Positions 1 to 7,333 of a stretch of DNA of 61,453 bases are shown here, one piece after another (the first letter of the stretch is position 1; every line of letters starts with the position of its first letter). Origin of the DNA: a virus. The position numbers and the translations under genes are program-made. Under the pieces are notes generated by a model. That model ran no database searches. It saw nothing but the letters and a program-made list of their open reading frames with translations, and was not told the DNA's origin. The DNA is taken from positions 1 to 61,453 of IMG/VR virus record IMGVR_UViG_3300031216_000013; one strand, written 5' to 3'.

Positions 1-219
1 TGGTAACTATAACAATGGTGACAGTAACACTGGTAGCTGTAACACTGGTAGCCGGAACACTGGTAACTATAACAATGGTGACAGTAACACTGGTAGCTGT
101 AACACTGGTTACAGGAACACTGGTAACATGAACACTGGTAACATGAACACTGGTAGCTGGAACACTGGTAACTGGAACACTGGTAACTGGAACACTGGTG
201 ACTGGAACACTGGTGACCT
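1..219 (+). repeat. Tandem 15-base repeat encoding N-T/N-G-x-x pentapeptides
   Basis: About 14 head-to-tail units of 15 bases (model AACACTGGTAACTGG) run from the left edge to about position 219. Translated in the frame that starts at base 2, they give N-T-G-x-x or N-N-G-x-x pentapeptides, such as NTGSC, NTGNW and NTGDW. A 60-base higher-order unit is visible in the first 120 bases, where bases 1-60 and 61-120 are nearly identical. Such repeats can expand or shrink by slippage or recombination. Confidence 0.9.
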
Positions 220-601
220 AAATACTACCAAACCTACCGTTAGGCTTTTTAATAAAGATAGCGGATTAGAGTTTAATGGAGAAGTTCACATTAAAATTAG
301 AAACACTGTAAGTAGTTATCAAAAAATGCTAGGTGAATGGGTCTATGAAAAAAACATGACTGACCAAGAGAAGACTGATAATCCTACATATAAAACTACT
401 GGAGGATACTTAAAAGTAAACAAAAGTGTTTACAACGGCAAAAAGGTAACGAAGGAGCATATATGTTTTCTAGAATCTTTGCCTAATTTTTGTCCTAAGA
501 TTCTAAAGGAATGTACTGGTATTGACTTAGAAGAAAAAACATGTAACAATAAAATTGTTGAAATTGATGGCAAAAAATACAAGCTTATGGAGTTAAAATG
601 A
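2..601 (+). CDS. Pentapeptide-repeat protein, N-terminus outside window
   Basis: The frame is open from base 2 with no start codon until an ATG at 128 inside the repeats, so the gene most likely begins left of the window. The first 70 or so residues are N-T-G-x-x pentapeptides, similar to the xNxGx repeat class (PF01469) and to mycobacterial MPTR repeats, which form an elongated right-handed helix. About 130 non-repetitive residues follow, with an FNKDSG segment right after the repeats; phage proteins with NTG repeats followed by such a tail are common but unassigned. The cellular role is unknown. The stop overlaps the next start as ATGA. Confidence 0.75.
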   Translation, partial: GNYNNGDSNTGSCNTGSRNTGNYNNGDSNTGSCNTGYRNTGNMNTGNMNTGSWNTGNWNTGNWNTGDWNTGDLNTTKPTVRLFNKDSGLEFNGEVHIKIRNTVSSYQKMLGEWVYEKNMTDQEKTDNPTYKTTGGYLKVNKSVYNGKKVTKEHICFLESLPNFCPKILKECTGIDLEEKTCNNKIVEIDGKKYKLMELK

Positions 602-903
602 ATAAGAAGGAATTAGAAGAACATAACAAAGCACTTAGATCTAAACTGGATGAAGTCCAGAAAGATCTAGACGCCTATAAGAATGAAGAGAAGGTCTTAG
701 GTTTATTAGACGAAGAAGCTGTTGGTGCTTTTTTTGATGATGAGGAAAGAATGTGGAATTTAGTTACCTTAGGTTACAATAAGGACACAGGTGAGGCTAA
801 AGTAGAAAAGATAGAAAAAGTAAGTCAAGACTTTGCTATGTTAGATTATAGAATTAAACAATTCGTAGCAGAGAATATCAATTTAAAAAACCTTAGGAGG
901 TAA
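598..903 (+). CDS. Small coiled-coil protein, unknown function
   Basis: A 101-residue acidic protein. Residues 1-35 are a heptad-like Lys/Glu/Leu coiled coil (MNKKELEEHNKAL...). The middle is an acidic stretch, FFDDEERMW. No enzyme motif is seen. The ATG overlaps the stop of the repeat protein, so the two are translationally coupled. It sits directly upstream of the recombination genes and might be a partner of them, but that is inference only. Confidence 0.7.
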   Translation: MNKKELEEHNKALRSKLDEVQKDLDAYKNEEKVLGLLDEEAVGAFFDDEERMWNLVTLGYNKDTGEAKVEKIEKVSQDFAMLDYRIKQFVAENINLKNLRR

Positions 904-905
904 TT

Positions 906-1340
906 ATGGAACTAAAGGATTTAGGGAGGTTCGCAGTAGATGCGGCTCCTCACGCAACAGGAAGAATGATGGTCACTGTAACCCAGTTAGCAGAAAGTAA
1001 GCTAGATGGTGGCAATCAACGATCTTTGTCAGCTATTAATGTGACTTCGGGCGGTAAAAATGAATCTGCTGCTACAGAAAACGGAATCAAACTAGCACTA
1101 AAGAGATTAACTGACCTAAAAGGTAAGTCTGAAATTGTAAAACTAGGCGTTGTGAGCTTGGAAGAGAACAAGAAAGACAACACTTTTGAGAGTGTGGTCC
1201 AGCTTGGTTTTTTTGATAAATCTAATGACGGTGCTGATCTTATTAAGAAAAAATGTCTAGGATTTGGTAGTGGTAAAACAGCAGATGCTGCTGAAGAGGC
1301 TGCTATTAAAAGCGCTCTTAGTTTAATGGGAGAGAAGTAG
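906..1340 (+). CDS. Conserved protein beside ERF recombinase; dsRBD/Rad52-like C-terminal signature
   Basis: A 144-residue protein preceded by a strong AGGAGG site. The C-terminal helix region GFGSGKTADAAEEAAIKSAL follows the pattern G-x-G-x-S/G-K-x-x-A-x-x-A-A-x-x-A-L, which is seen in double-stranded RNA-binding-type folds and resembles the end of Rad52-family domains. The neighbour immediately downstream (1 base away) is an ERF single-strand annealing protein. A role in recombination or in binding DNA or RNA is plausible, but the similarity is short and was judged by eye. It could equally be an unrelated alpha/beta protein. Confidence 0.5.
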   Translation: MELKDLGRFAVDAAPHATGRMMVTVTQLAESKLDGGNQRSLSAINVTSGGKNESAATENGIKLALKRLTDLKGKSEIVKLGVVSLEENKKDNTFESVVQLGFFDKSNDGADLIKKKCLGFGSGKTADAAEEAAIKSALSLMGEK

Positions 1341-1907
1341 ATGGAAGACGTAAAAAATACAGAGACAAAATTAATTTCAGTGGTAATGTCGAACAATATT
1401 GCAGATATTGCGACTGCATTATCGAAAGCTCAATCTGAACTAGACTCTGCTAAAAAAGACAGCTCTGGCTATGGATACAATTATTCAGATTTAGCATCTG
1501 TTATAAATACATCAAAACCAGTATTAGCAAAACACAATTTATCAGTTGTACAATTAGTAGGCAAACAAACAGAAACTCAAGTTGAAGTTACTACAATCTT
1601 AGCCCACAGTTCAGGTCAGTTTTTTAAGTCGATTGCAACTTTACCTGTTATCGAGATGAAAGGTTGCAACAAGGCACAAGGTGCCGGGGCTTCGTTGAGT
1701 TATCTTAGACGCTATGCATACCAATCAATTATCGGTCAACCGAGTGAAGATAATGATGGGAGTAGTGAAAATAAAAAACCAGCAACCTCTTCTAATTTTA
1801 AGAAGAAAGAGGAACCTAAGAAAGCCGCTAAAAAAGAAGCTACTGCTAAAAAGCCTAACTTTAGAAAGAAAGCTGTAACTACCGAAACAAGTAGTGGAGG
1901 TCTTTAA
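1341..1907 (+). CDS. erf: ERF-family single-strand annealing recombinase
   Basis: 188 residues. Residues 5-135 fit the ERF superfamily: an N-terminal I-A-x-A-L-S-K-A-Q-x-E-L helix, YNYSDLASVINTSKPVLAKH, a central beta region, and the signature GAGASLSYLRRYAYQSIIG near residue 120. The last 50 residues are Lys-rich and disordered, which is typical of ERF C-termini. ERF proteins anneal complementary ssDNA during phage recombination and genome circularisation or concatemer formation. The start is the ATG right after the previous stop; the stop overlaps the next ATG (TAATG). Confidence 0.85.
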   Translation: MEDVKNTETKLISVVMSNNIADIATALSKAQSELDSAKKDSSGYGYNYSDLASVINTSKPVLAKHNLSVVQLVGKQTETQVEVTTILAHSSGQFFKSIATLPVIEMKGCNKAQGAGASLSYLRRYAYQSIIGQPSEDNDGSSENKKPATSSNFKKKEEPKKAAKKEATAKKPNFRKKAVTTETSSGGL

Positions 1908-2239
1908 TGGATAAAGCAGAAGAACTTGCATCAAAAATGGACGTTGATTATTTTAACCGTCTATTACAAGACCAAGTTAGAGATTTTAATAACCTAATAG
2001 CCAAGAAAAAGAAAATGCTATCAAAAGGAGAGCTATTTCAACTAACAAAGGCGTTAGTTAATTACCCTGATACTACAGGTATCTTAAAAACAGAGAATTT
2101 AAAAGACCTAATAGAACTTGGGGTAGCAGCAAAAGAATCATATCTAGCATTAACGGTACAGATGTTAATTGAACAAGGACAAAAAGTACAAAAAGAGAGC
2201 GACAATAAATTCGTTCCAGAAGGAGAGAGTAATGAGTAA
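1907..2239 (+). CDS. Hypothetical helical protein
   Basis: A 110-residue, mostly helical, charged protein with no recognised motif. It is coupled to erf by a TAATG overlap and overlaps the next gene by 8 bases. A role in DNA metabolism is suggested only by its position. Confidence 0.6.
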   Translation: MDKAEELASKMDVDYFNRLLQDQVRDFNNLIAKKKKMLSKGELFQLTKALVNYPDTTGILKTENLKDLIELGVAAKESYLALTVQMLIEQGQKVQKESDNKFVPEGESNE

Positions 2240-2474
2240 GAAGTATTTAGATTTTGCATCAATTTTAGAAGGCAAACCTGAAAATGGAGGGGGCTTCTAC
2301 ATTAAGGTTAACTCAGCAGTGACACTTAAAGAAGGTGAAATTGTTTACGTTGATAAACCTGCTGATAAAATCAACAAACTAGTTGAACTAGGATTTATTG
2401 ATGAAGCAGAAGCTGAGTCTAGAATCGAAAGGGTTCCTAGCTTTATTAAGTACACGTTGACAAAGAAAAACTAA
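2232..2474 (+). CDS. Hypothetical 80-residue protein
   Basis: The ATG at 2232 is chosen because AGGAGAG lies just before it; the reading frame stays open upstream to 2169, but that stretch overlaps the previous gene. The sequence has a compact KVNSAVTLKEGEIVYVDKP section, which suggests a small beta-rich fold, then a helix. The function is unknown. It is the last gene before the tRNA. Confidence 0.65.
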   Translation: MSKKYLDFASILEGKPENGGGFYIKVNSAVTLKEGEIVYVDKPADKINKLVELGFIDEAEAESRIERVPSFIKYTLTKKN

Positions 2475-2536
2475 TACCCCCTCTCTTCTTTCGAGATTAG
2501 AGTTGCCCTGAGTACTGGCATAAAAAGACTCACCAT

Positions 2537-2609
2537 TAGGGGCTAGTTTAATCGGTTGGAATACTAGATTGTGAATCTGGAGACGGGAGTTTGATTCTCC
2601 CACCCCTGA
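2537..2609 (+). tRNA. tRNA-His (anticodon GTG)
   Basis: A 73-base cloverleaf can be folded by hand. The acceptor pairs 2537-2543 with 2602-2608 (one C-A mismatch at the inner end). There is a D arm with GG in the loop. The anticodon stem CTAGA/TCTGG holds the loop TTGTGAA with GTG at 2571-2573. A short variable loop follows, then the T arm GGGAG/CTCCC with loop TTTGATT. CCA is not encoded. It lies between two coding genes and is followed within 20 bases by the next start. Phage tRNAs can match phage codon use or replace host tRNAs cut by anticodon nucleases. Confidence 0.78.
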
Positions 2610-2627
2610 CCGTTACTGGGAGGTAAA

Positions 2628-2849
2628 ATGTCTATTAAATACAAAATGAGGGACTACCGTGCCAGTATAAAAGGTCTAGTAAAGGCTTATGAAAAAAAGG
2701 GACTGGAAGGTGTTCAAATGTACTGTGTTGTTTCATTTATCCCAGTTGCAGTAGCCTATACTTACCTACTAAGAACACACAAAGACGAGAAGATGAAAGA
2801 ATGTTTAGAAGGTGTAATTAAATTTTATAAATGCGAGGTAATCGACTAA
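2628..2849 (+). CDS. Hypothetical 73-residue protein
   Basis: An ATG with the GGGAGG site at 2618 opens a 73-residue basic protein with a central hydrophobic stretch (YCVVSFIPVAVAYTYLL, about residues 30-46). That stretch may be a buried helix or one membrane segment. The function is unknown. Its stop overlaps the start of the primase-helicase gene (TAATG). Confidence 0.6.
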   Translation: MSIKYKMRDYRASIKGLVKAYEKKGLEGVQMYCVVSFIPVAVAYTYLLRTHKDEKMKECLEGVIKFYKCEVID

Positions 2850-4858
2850 TGGAAAAACGATTTTACAGGATATGCGAAACTTTAACCGATTACGGAAAAT
2901 ATGTCCCATATGATGAAGATATATTCAAACACGTAAACCAAAGTAAACCATTCTATCAAAGTATTTACACCTATAACGAAGAACAAGTAAAAGCTGCCAA
3001 AGAAATGATTGAAGTTACCAAGAATAACAAAACAATAACAAGACCCAGAGGTATCGTTGGCGTAACTGATGTTCTATCTAAAAGACTAGTATGGGACTTC
3101 GACAGCGATGAAATAGAGAATGCACAAAAAGATACACAACAATTAGTAGACAAACTTCAGGAGAACGGAATTTCTGAAGATTATATTGGCATTTACTTCT
3201 CAGGAAGGAAAGGATTCCATGTAGAAATCGAGACTGACACTTTTTTAACGCCTCAACAGTTTAAAAGCATTACCTCCCATTTTGCTCAAGATCTCGAAAC
3301 TTTTGACTCAGTAGTGGCTAATCCTGCAAGGATTTTCCGCATAGCTTACACAAAGCACAACTCTACTGAATTCTACAAAACTCGACTATCTCTTCAAGAG
3401 TTAAACGAGTCCTCAGTACAGCAAGTACTGGAAATTGCCAAAGAAGCATACCAGCCAGAAGGGGTGGAGGAATTATCTTTAACTCCATCTCTTCTGGCAT
3501 TTGGTAAAGAGGAAGAGAAACCAAAGAAGCAAAAACCTAATTTGTTAGATAGGTTAAACAAGTATACTAACGGCATACATGAGGGAGATTTTAGTCTAGA
3601 CCTAACAAAGAAGCCTCCTTATTTATCTAATTGGAAGTATGCAATATCACAGGGTTTATACCTTGCAGGTAGTAAACATCAAGCAAGGATGATATTGGCT
3701 GCAACCTACAAAGGACTGGGTAAGGAAAAACAAGAAGCATACTACCTACTAAAATCTGCAGCAGATATGCAAGCTATTAGGTTTAATGAAGAGAGAACGC
3801 CTAAAGAGATGATGTGGAGTGCTATTGAAGATGTCTACTGTGAGATGTGGAATGGAGGAACTTACTCAGAAGATAATTTTCCAAAAGAAATCACTAAATA
3901 CTTAGAGGAATTAGAGATCCCTAGGTTCTCTGATGTAGAGATAGATGAAGACCTTATCGTTAACGTCTCCGAAGGATTTGATAACTTTTATGACTATGCA
4001 ACTAAGATTGATGAAAACCGACTAAATTTTGGCATTCCATCCCTTGACAATATCTTAAAACCACAAAAAGGACATTTAATTGGATTGTTAGCTGGTCCGG
4101 GGGTGGGGAAAACTAGTCTTGCTCTAGAATTGCTTTCTAACACATCTAAAGACGGTTGTAAGAGTTTCTTTGGTTCTTATGATATGAACAGTAACATTTT
4201 GTTCCAAAAGCTCTTACAAAGGGAAACAACATTCACTGATGATGAAATTTATGACGTTTACCGAAGGGGCGATCAAGAACAGATTGATAAATTTAAACTT
4301 ATTCTAGAAAAACATTACGAAAACGTAACTTTTTGTTTTAAAGTCGGTCAGAGCATTGGGGACTTAAAAAGATCTATCGCACAAAAGGAACAGACTTTAG
4401 GGGAAAAAATAGGACTAGTTGTTGTTGATTATATTGAGTTAATATTATCTGATAAATCCGACTCAACACAAGCCTCGGCTGAAGCTGCTCAAGGGTTGAG
4501 AGAAATAGCCAACTCAGGTAAGGTCGTAGTAGTGTTACTTCAACCTAATAAAATGAGCAGTAAACCTGACGAAGCTCCTAAAAGCTATAACGCAGCAAAA
4601 GGATCATCAGCTATTCCTCAAGCTGCAACATCTATGATGGGGTGCTTTAGACCTGGATATAATCCAGAAGATACCTCAATGGATAAATTCTTTGGCGTTG
4701 CTATATTAAAGAACAGAATGGGACCGCTTGGCACTTGTTATTTTGATTGGGTTGGAGCTAGAGGTAAAATCACAGAATTAGAAGACATCCAAAAACAAGA
4801 ACTATCTGAGTTTCTTGAAATGAAGAAAGCAAATAACACAGAGGATCATGGACTATGA
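2849..4858 (+). CDS. Fused AEP-type primase and DnaB/RecA-type replicative helicase
   Basis: 669 residues; the ATG at 2849 is preferred over 2831 because it overlaps the upstream stop and has GAGG upstream. The N-terminal half has archaeo-eukaryotic primase motifs: VWDFDSD (catalytic Asp pair near residues 83-85), YFSGRKGFHVEI (the sxH-type nucleotide site) and NPARIFRIAYTKH. The C-terminal half is a RecA/DnaB motor: Walker A GPGVGKTS near residue 410, Walker B LVVVDYIELI near residue 530. One polypeptide would therefore unwind the fork and lay primers, as T7 gp4 does, but with an AEP primase instead of a DnaG-type domain. It would work with the family B polymerase downstream. Confidence 0.85.
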   Translation: MEKRFYRICETLTDYGKYVPYDEDIFKHVNQSKPFYQSIYTYNEEQVKAAKEMIEVTKNNKTITRPRGIVGVTDVLSKRLVWDFDSDEIENAQKDTQQLVDKLQENGISEDYIGIYFSGRKGFHVEIETDTFLTPQQFKSITSHFAQDLETFDSVVANPARIFRIAYTKHNSTEFYKTRLSLQELNESSVQQVLEIAKEAYQPEGVEELSLTPSLLAFGKEEEKPKKQKPNLLDRLNKYTNGIHEGDFSLDLTKKPPYLSNWKYAISQGLYLAGSKHQARMILAATYKGLGKEKQEAYYLLKSAADMQAIRFNEERTPKEMMWSAIEDVYCEMWNGGTYSEDNFPKEITKYLEELEIPRFSDVEIDEDLIVNVSEGFDNFYDYATKIDENRLNFGIPSLDNILKPQKGHLIGLLAGPGVGKTSLALELLSNTSKDGCKSFFGSYDMNSNILFQKLLQRETTFTDDEIYDVYRRGDQEQIDKFKLILEKHYENVTFCFKVGQSIGDLKRSIAQKEQTLGEKIGLVVVDYIELILSDKSDSTQASAEAAQGLREIANSGKVVVVLLQPNKMSSKPDEAPKSYNAAKGSSAIPQAATSMMGCFRPGYNPEDTSMDKFFGVAILKNRMGPLGTCYFDWVGARGKITELEDIQKQELSEFLEMKKANNTEDHGL

Positions 4859-5049
4859 ATAACGTTGTAAATTTATTACACAAAGACGAAGAAGACTCGA
4901 CAAATGAAACTCAACATGTTAATATTGATTTACTGGACAACGGATACGTTGTTCACGTAACTACTGAGGCTAATGAGAGCAAGTTGGTATTTTCTTACAA
5001 TGAACGAGTAGAAATGATGAAATATCTTGAGGAGGTATTGGGCGTATGA
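4855..5049 (+). CDS. Hypothetical acidic 64-residue protein
   Basis: A small acidic protein with no recognised motif. Its ATG overlaps the stop of the primase-helicase and its stop overlaps thyX, so it is part of the replication operon. Confidence 0.6.
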   Translation: MNNVVNLLHKDEEDSTNETQHVNIDLLDNGYVVHVTTEANESKLVFSYNERVEMMKYLEEVLGV

Positions 5050-5678
5050 TTAAAGTGCAATATGTAGACCATATGGGAGATGACCTGCGAGTTGTAAACT
5101 CTGCAAGAATCTCTATGGGGAAATCAACAGACATTTTAGAGAAGAAAGATGAGAAACTTATAAAATACCTAGCAGATCATTCACATATGACACCTTTTGA
5201 ACATAATATCCTCACAGTTATCATTGAATGTCCTTTGGATATCAGAACTCAATTGATTCGACACAGAACATTCAGCTTCAATGAAGTGAGTAGGAGATAT
5301 ACGTCAGAGGATATCGAATTGTTTACTGAATCTAAGTTCAGGAAGCAACATAAATCTTCCAAGCAATGTTCAGATGGAGAACTTTCAGATGAAGACCAAT
5401 TGAAAGCTCAGGTTATTGAACAAGATATACATAGAAAATGTATGGACGCTTTTCAGGCTCTCCTTGATATCGGAGTATCCAGAGAGCAGGCTAGGAGAAA
5501 GTTGCCTATTGGGATGATGACTAAATTCTACATGACGGGGAACCTGAGAAACTGGTCACACTTTTTAAAACTAAGATTGGATAGTCATGCCCAAGAGGAA
5601 GCTCAAATTGTGGCTAGACAAGTTAGGGATATCCTAGTTGACAAGTTCCCTTTTTCTGGTAAGTTGTTACTAAAGTGA
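5046..5678 (+). CDS. thyX: Flavin-dependent thymidylate synthase ThyX
   Basis: 210 residues with the ThyX signature: RHRTFSFNEVSRRY at residues 72-85 matches the RHR-x7-S core that binds FAD and dUMP. The N-terminal RISMGKS and the MTPFEH motif (about residues 48-53) are also typical. It converts dUMP to dTMP using methylene-tetrahydrofolate and FAD, and supplies dTMP for phage DNA. It pairs logically with the dUTPase at 10644, which makes the dUMP. The ATGA overlap at the start couples it to the upstream gene. Confidence 0.95.
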   Translation: MIKVQYVDHMGDDLRVVNSARISMGKSTDILEKKDEKLIKYLADHSHMTPFEHNILTVIIECPLDIRTQLIRHRTFSFNEVSRRYTSEDIELFTESKFRKQHKSSKQCSDGELSDEDQLKAQVIEQDIHRKCMDAFQALLDIGVSREQARRKLPIGMMTKFYMTGNLRNWSHFLKLRLDSHAQEEAQIVARQVRDILVDKFPFSGKLLLK

Positions 5679-5803
5679 TTGACAATATCATAACTTCTGT
5701 TAAAATATTATTATGTTCGATAGTTGGTCACAATTGGGAACATTTTAAGAATAGTGCAGTCTGTTCCAGATGTGGACTAATTTTAACTAAGGTTAAAAAA
5801 TGA
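5675..5803 (+). CDS. Small zinc-ribbon-like protein (GTG start)
   Basis: A 42-residue reading frame overlaps thyX at its start and the next gene at its stop (ATGA). The sequence LLCSIVGHNWEHF...VCSRCGLIL has the C-x4-G-H-x-W ... C-x-x-C-G arrangement of tiny phage zinc proteins. A similar arrangement occurs in the 40-residue protein at 58695. No strong ribosome site precedes the GTG, so translation may be coupled to thyX. The function is unknown. Confidence 0.55.
   Translation: MIDNIITSVKILLCSIVGHNWEHFKNSAVCSRCGLILTKVKK
5679..5706 (+). promoter_or_regulatory. Possible sigma70 promoter after thyX
   Basis: TTGACA at 5679-5684, a 16-base spacer and TAAAAT at 5701-5706 match sigma70 elements well. 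The site lies inside the start of a likely small coding frame, so it could be a chance match in AT-rich coding DNA. Confidence 0.4.
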
Positions 5804-6129
5804 AACTAACAGAAATTGAATACTATAGACTAACAGTAGTCCTTCTTGAAAAAAAGCTAACTTACAATGATATGTTAACGTGGCTAGAAACCAAAGACCT
5901 AAAACTTAACGGTATACCTAGGGCTTTAATTGGAATAGGAGAAGGTGAAAGGGTCATAGAAAGGATTCGAGAAATGACAAACACTTGTTACGCATGTAAA
6001 ATTAATTGCGGAAACGATAACTGTTTTACCAATCGAGATAACCCTAAATATTACATATTCGATAATGACAGAGAGGACATTCAATTACTAGAAAAACTAC
6101 GAAAACAAAAGAAAGCTGGAAATGAGTAA
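5800..6129 (+). CDS. Hypothetical protein with Cys cluster
   Basis: 109 residues. A helical N-terminal half is followed by a cysteine cluster TCYACKINCGNDNC (about residues 67-80), which could bind a metal. It overlaps its neighbours on both sides. No family is recognised. Confidence 0.65.
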   Translation: MKLTEIEYYRLTVVLLEKKLTYNDMLTWLETKDLKLNGIPRALIGIGEGERVIERIREMTNTCYACKINCGNDNCFTNRDNPKYYIFDNDREDIQLLEKLRKQKKAGNE

Positions 6130-6259
6130 ACTCGAAAAGTGTATCATAAAAAACGATCGGATACGTAAGATACAAAGTCTAGTTGACTGGACTATGTGTA
6201 TTATATTTATAACAAGTACTATTTCATTATGGGTACTTATCATATCAACGGTTCTATGA
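6122..6259 (+). CDS. Small single-span membrane protein
   Basis: A 45-residue frame with ATG at 6122 overlapping the upstream stop and a stop that overlaps the next ATG (ATGA at 6256). Residues about 22-45 are hydrophobic (MCIIFITSTISLWVLIISTVL), consistent with one membrane span at the C-terminus and a basic N-terminus in the cytoplasm. The function is unknown. Confidence 0.6.
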   Translation: MSKLEKCIIKNDRIRKIQSLVDWTMCIIFITSTISLWVLIISTVL

Positions 6260-6558
6260 CCTCCGTATTAGGAGCTGTAGGCTCTCTTCTCCTTGCCCTA
6301 TGCGCCCTACCAGAAGTAATTTCAAGTATCCGTAAGGGCTATTGTGGAGCCTCTAATGGGTTGTTATTTACATGGCTGCTAGGGGAATGTCTAACCTTAG
6401 CGTACGTATACTTAACCTCAAAAGATATTTTCCTCTTGCTAAACTATGGAACTAATGTTATCTTAATCTTGGTGCTAGTTTTTTACAAAACTAAGCCGGT
6501 GAAGTTTCAACCTAACAAAACGATTAGTAATTTCCTAGCTCTAAAGGAGCGTAAATGA
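6256..6558 (+). CDS. PQ-loop/SemiSWEET-like small membrane protein
   Basis: The ATG at 6256 is chosen because it overlaps the upstream stop; the frame could open at 6196, but that would run through the neighbour. The 100-residue protein has three hydrophobic spans and a PQ-loop-like stretch, LPEVISSIRKGYCGASNGLLFTWLLGE, with PE in place of PQ. Its size and three spans fit a SemiSWEET or half PQ-loop transporter, a family that dimerises to move sugars or amino acids. The substrate cannot be inferred. It may also be an unrelated three-span protein. Confidence 0.55.
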   Translation: MTSVLGAVGSLLLALCALPEVISSIRKGYCGASNGLLFTWLLGECLTLAYVYLTSKDIFLLLNYGTNVILILVLVFYKTKPVKFQPNKTISNFLALKERK

Positions 6559-6941
6559 CAATAGATTGTCCCGTATGTGATCATAACTTTGAACCTGAAA
6601 CTGACGCAGAAGGGAAATGTTACTGTCCTAGCTGTGGGACTGGTATGATGTTACTCAATTCTTCTACTGGAGGTTTTGATTATACTAATGATTTTTCTGA
6701 CTGTTACCTTGAATCGGCTATCATAGAGAATGAAGTCAAGAACATAGATGATACTCACTTAGAGGATGAAATAGCTCAAGAGATGGCAATAGGAACTTAC
6801 ATGAAAGGTACTGAGTGTATATTTCAAGAAATGTCTAGTGTGGGTTATATGGCATATGATACCAGAAAGAAAGCTGAAGGTGTGTATATATTAATGCATA
6901 GTAGATTATGGTTTAAGGGGTTTAAAAATGAACATCATTGA
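6555..6941 (+). CDS. Zinc-ribbon protein
   Basis: 128 residues. The N-terminus CPVCDHNFEPETDAEGKCYCPSCG is a C-x2-C ... C-x2-C zinc ribbon (residues 5-27). The rest is acidic and helical. It starts at an ATGA overlap. The function is unknown; zinc ribbons of this type usually bind nucleic acid or protein. Confidence 0.7.
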   Translation: MTIDCPVCDHNFEPETDAEGKCYCPSCGTGMMLLNSSTGGFDYTNDFSDCYLESAIIENEVKNIDDTHLEDEIAQEMAIGTYMKGTECIFQEMSSVGYMAYDTRKKAEGVYILMHSRLWFKGFKNEHH

Positions 6942-7333
6942 AACTGACGAATTTGAGGAGTACTGAAAAGACTTTAACCAAGAATCACATACTGGTTTAC
7001 CTATTTTTACTGAAGGCGACAAGGTTCTTGCTAAAGAAATCTGGGATCACCAAGAAAGTAAAACTTGGAAAGAAGTGACAGAACTAGGTAGTTGTTATGT
7101 CGAGATGGAAAAAGAACAACAAAAGAAAATCGACGAGCTAGAAAAAGAGATTTATTGGTTTAATCAGATATTATCAGGTCACATTAAAAGATGTTGTTGA
7201 AAAGCTCACTCAAGTCACCAAAGAGAATGTTGCACGGAAGACTTGTCTGGAATTCTACATAAACGAAAATACAGATATCATCGCAGTAAAAGCTATACAA
7301 TGTGAAGAGAAAATAAAAAAGGACAAAAAATGA
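6928..7333 (+). pseudogene. Broken gene: in-frame TGA and a frameshift
   Basis: The ATG at 6928 overlaps the upstream gene and gives 12 residues, MNIIETDEFEEY, then TGA at 6964. Reading on in the same frame gives 77 further protein-like residues with a coiled coil (MEKEQQKKIDELEKEIYWF) up to a TGA at 7198. Near 7186-7190 (AAAA run) a frame change continues into DVVEKLTQVTKENVARK... ending at TGA 7331, which overlaps the next ATG exactly as intact neighbours do. The simplest reading is one gene of about 134 residues with two lesions. Sequencing errors are the main alternative. TGA is used as a normal stop elsewhere in this window. Confidence 0.6.

Noticed and set aside
6928-7200. Reassignment of TGA to Trp in this phage
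   Set aside because: Many intact genes end in TGA within ATGA overlaps and would run into their neighbours if TGA were sense.
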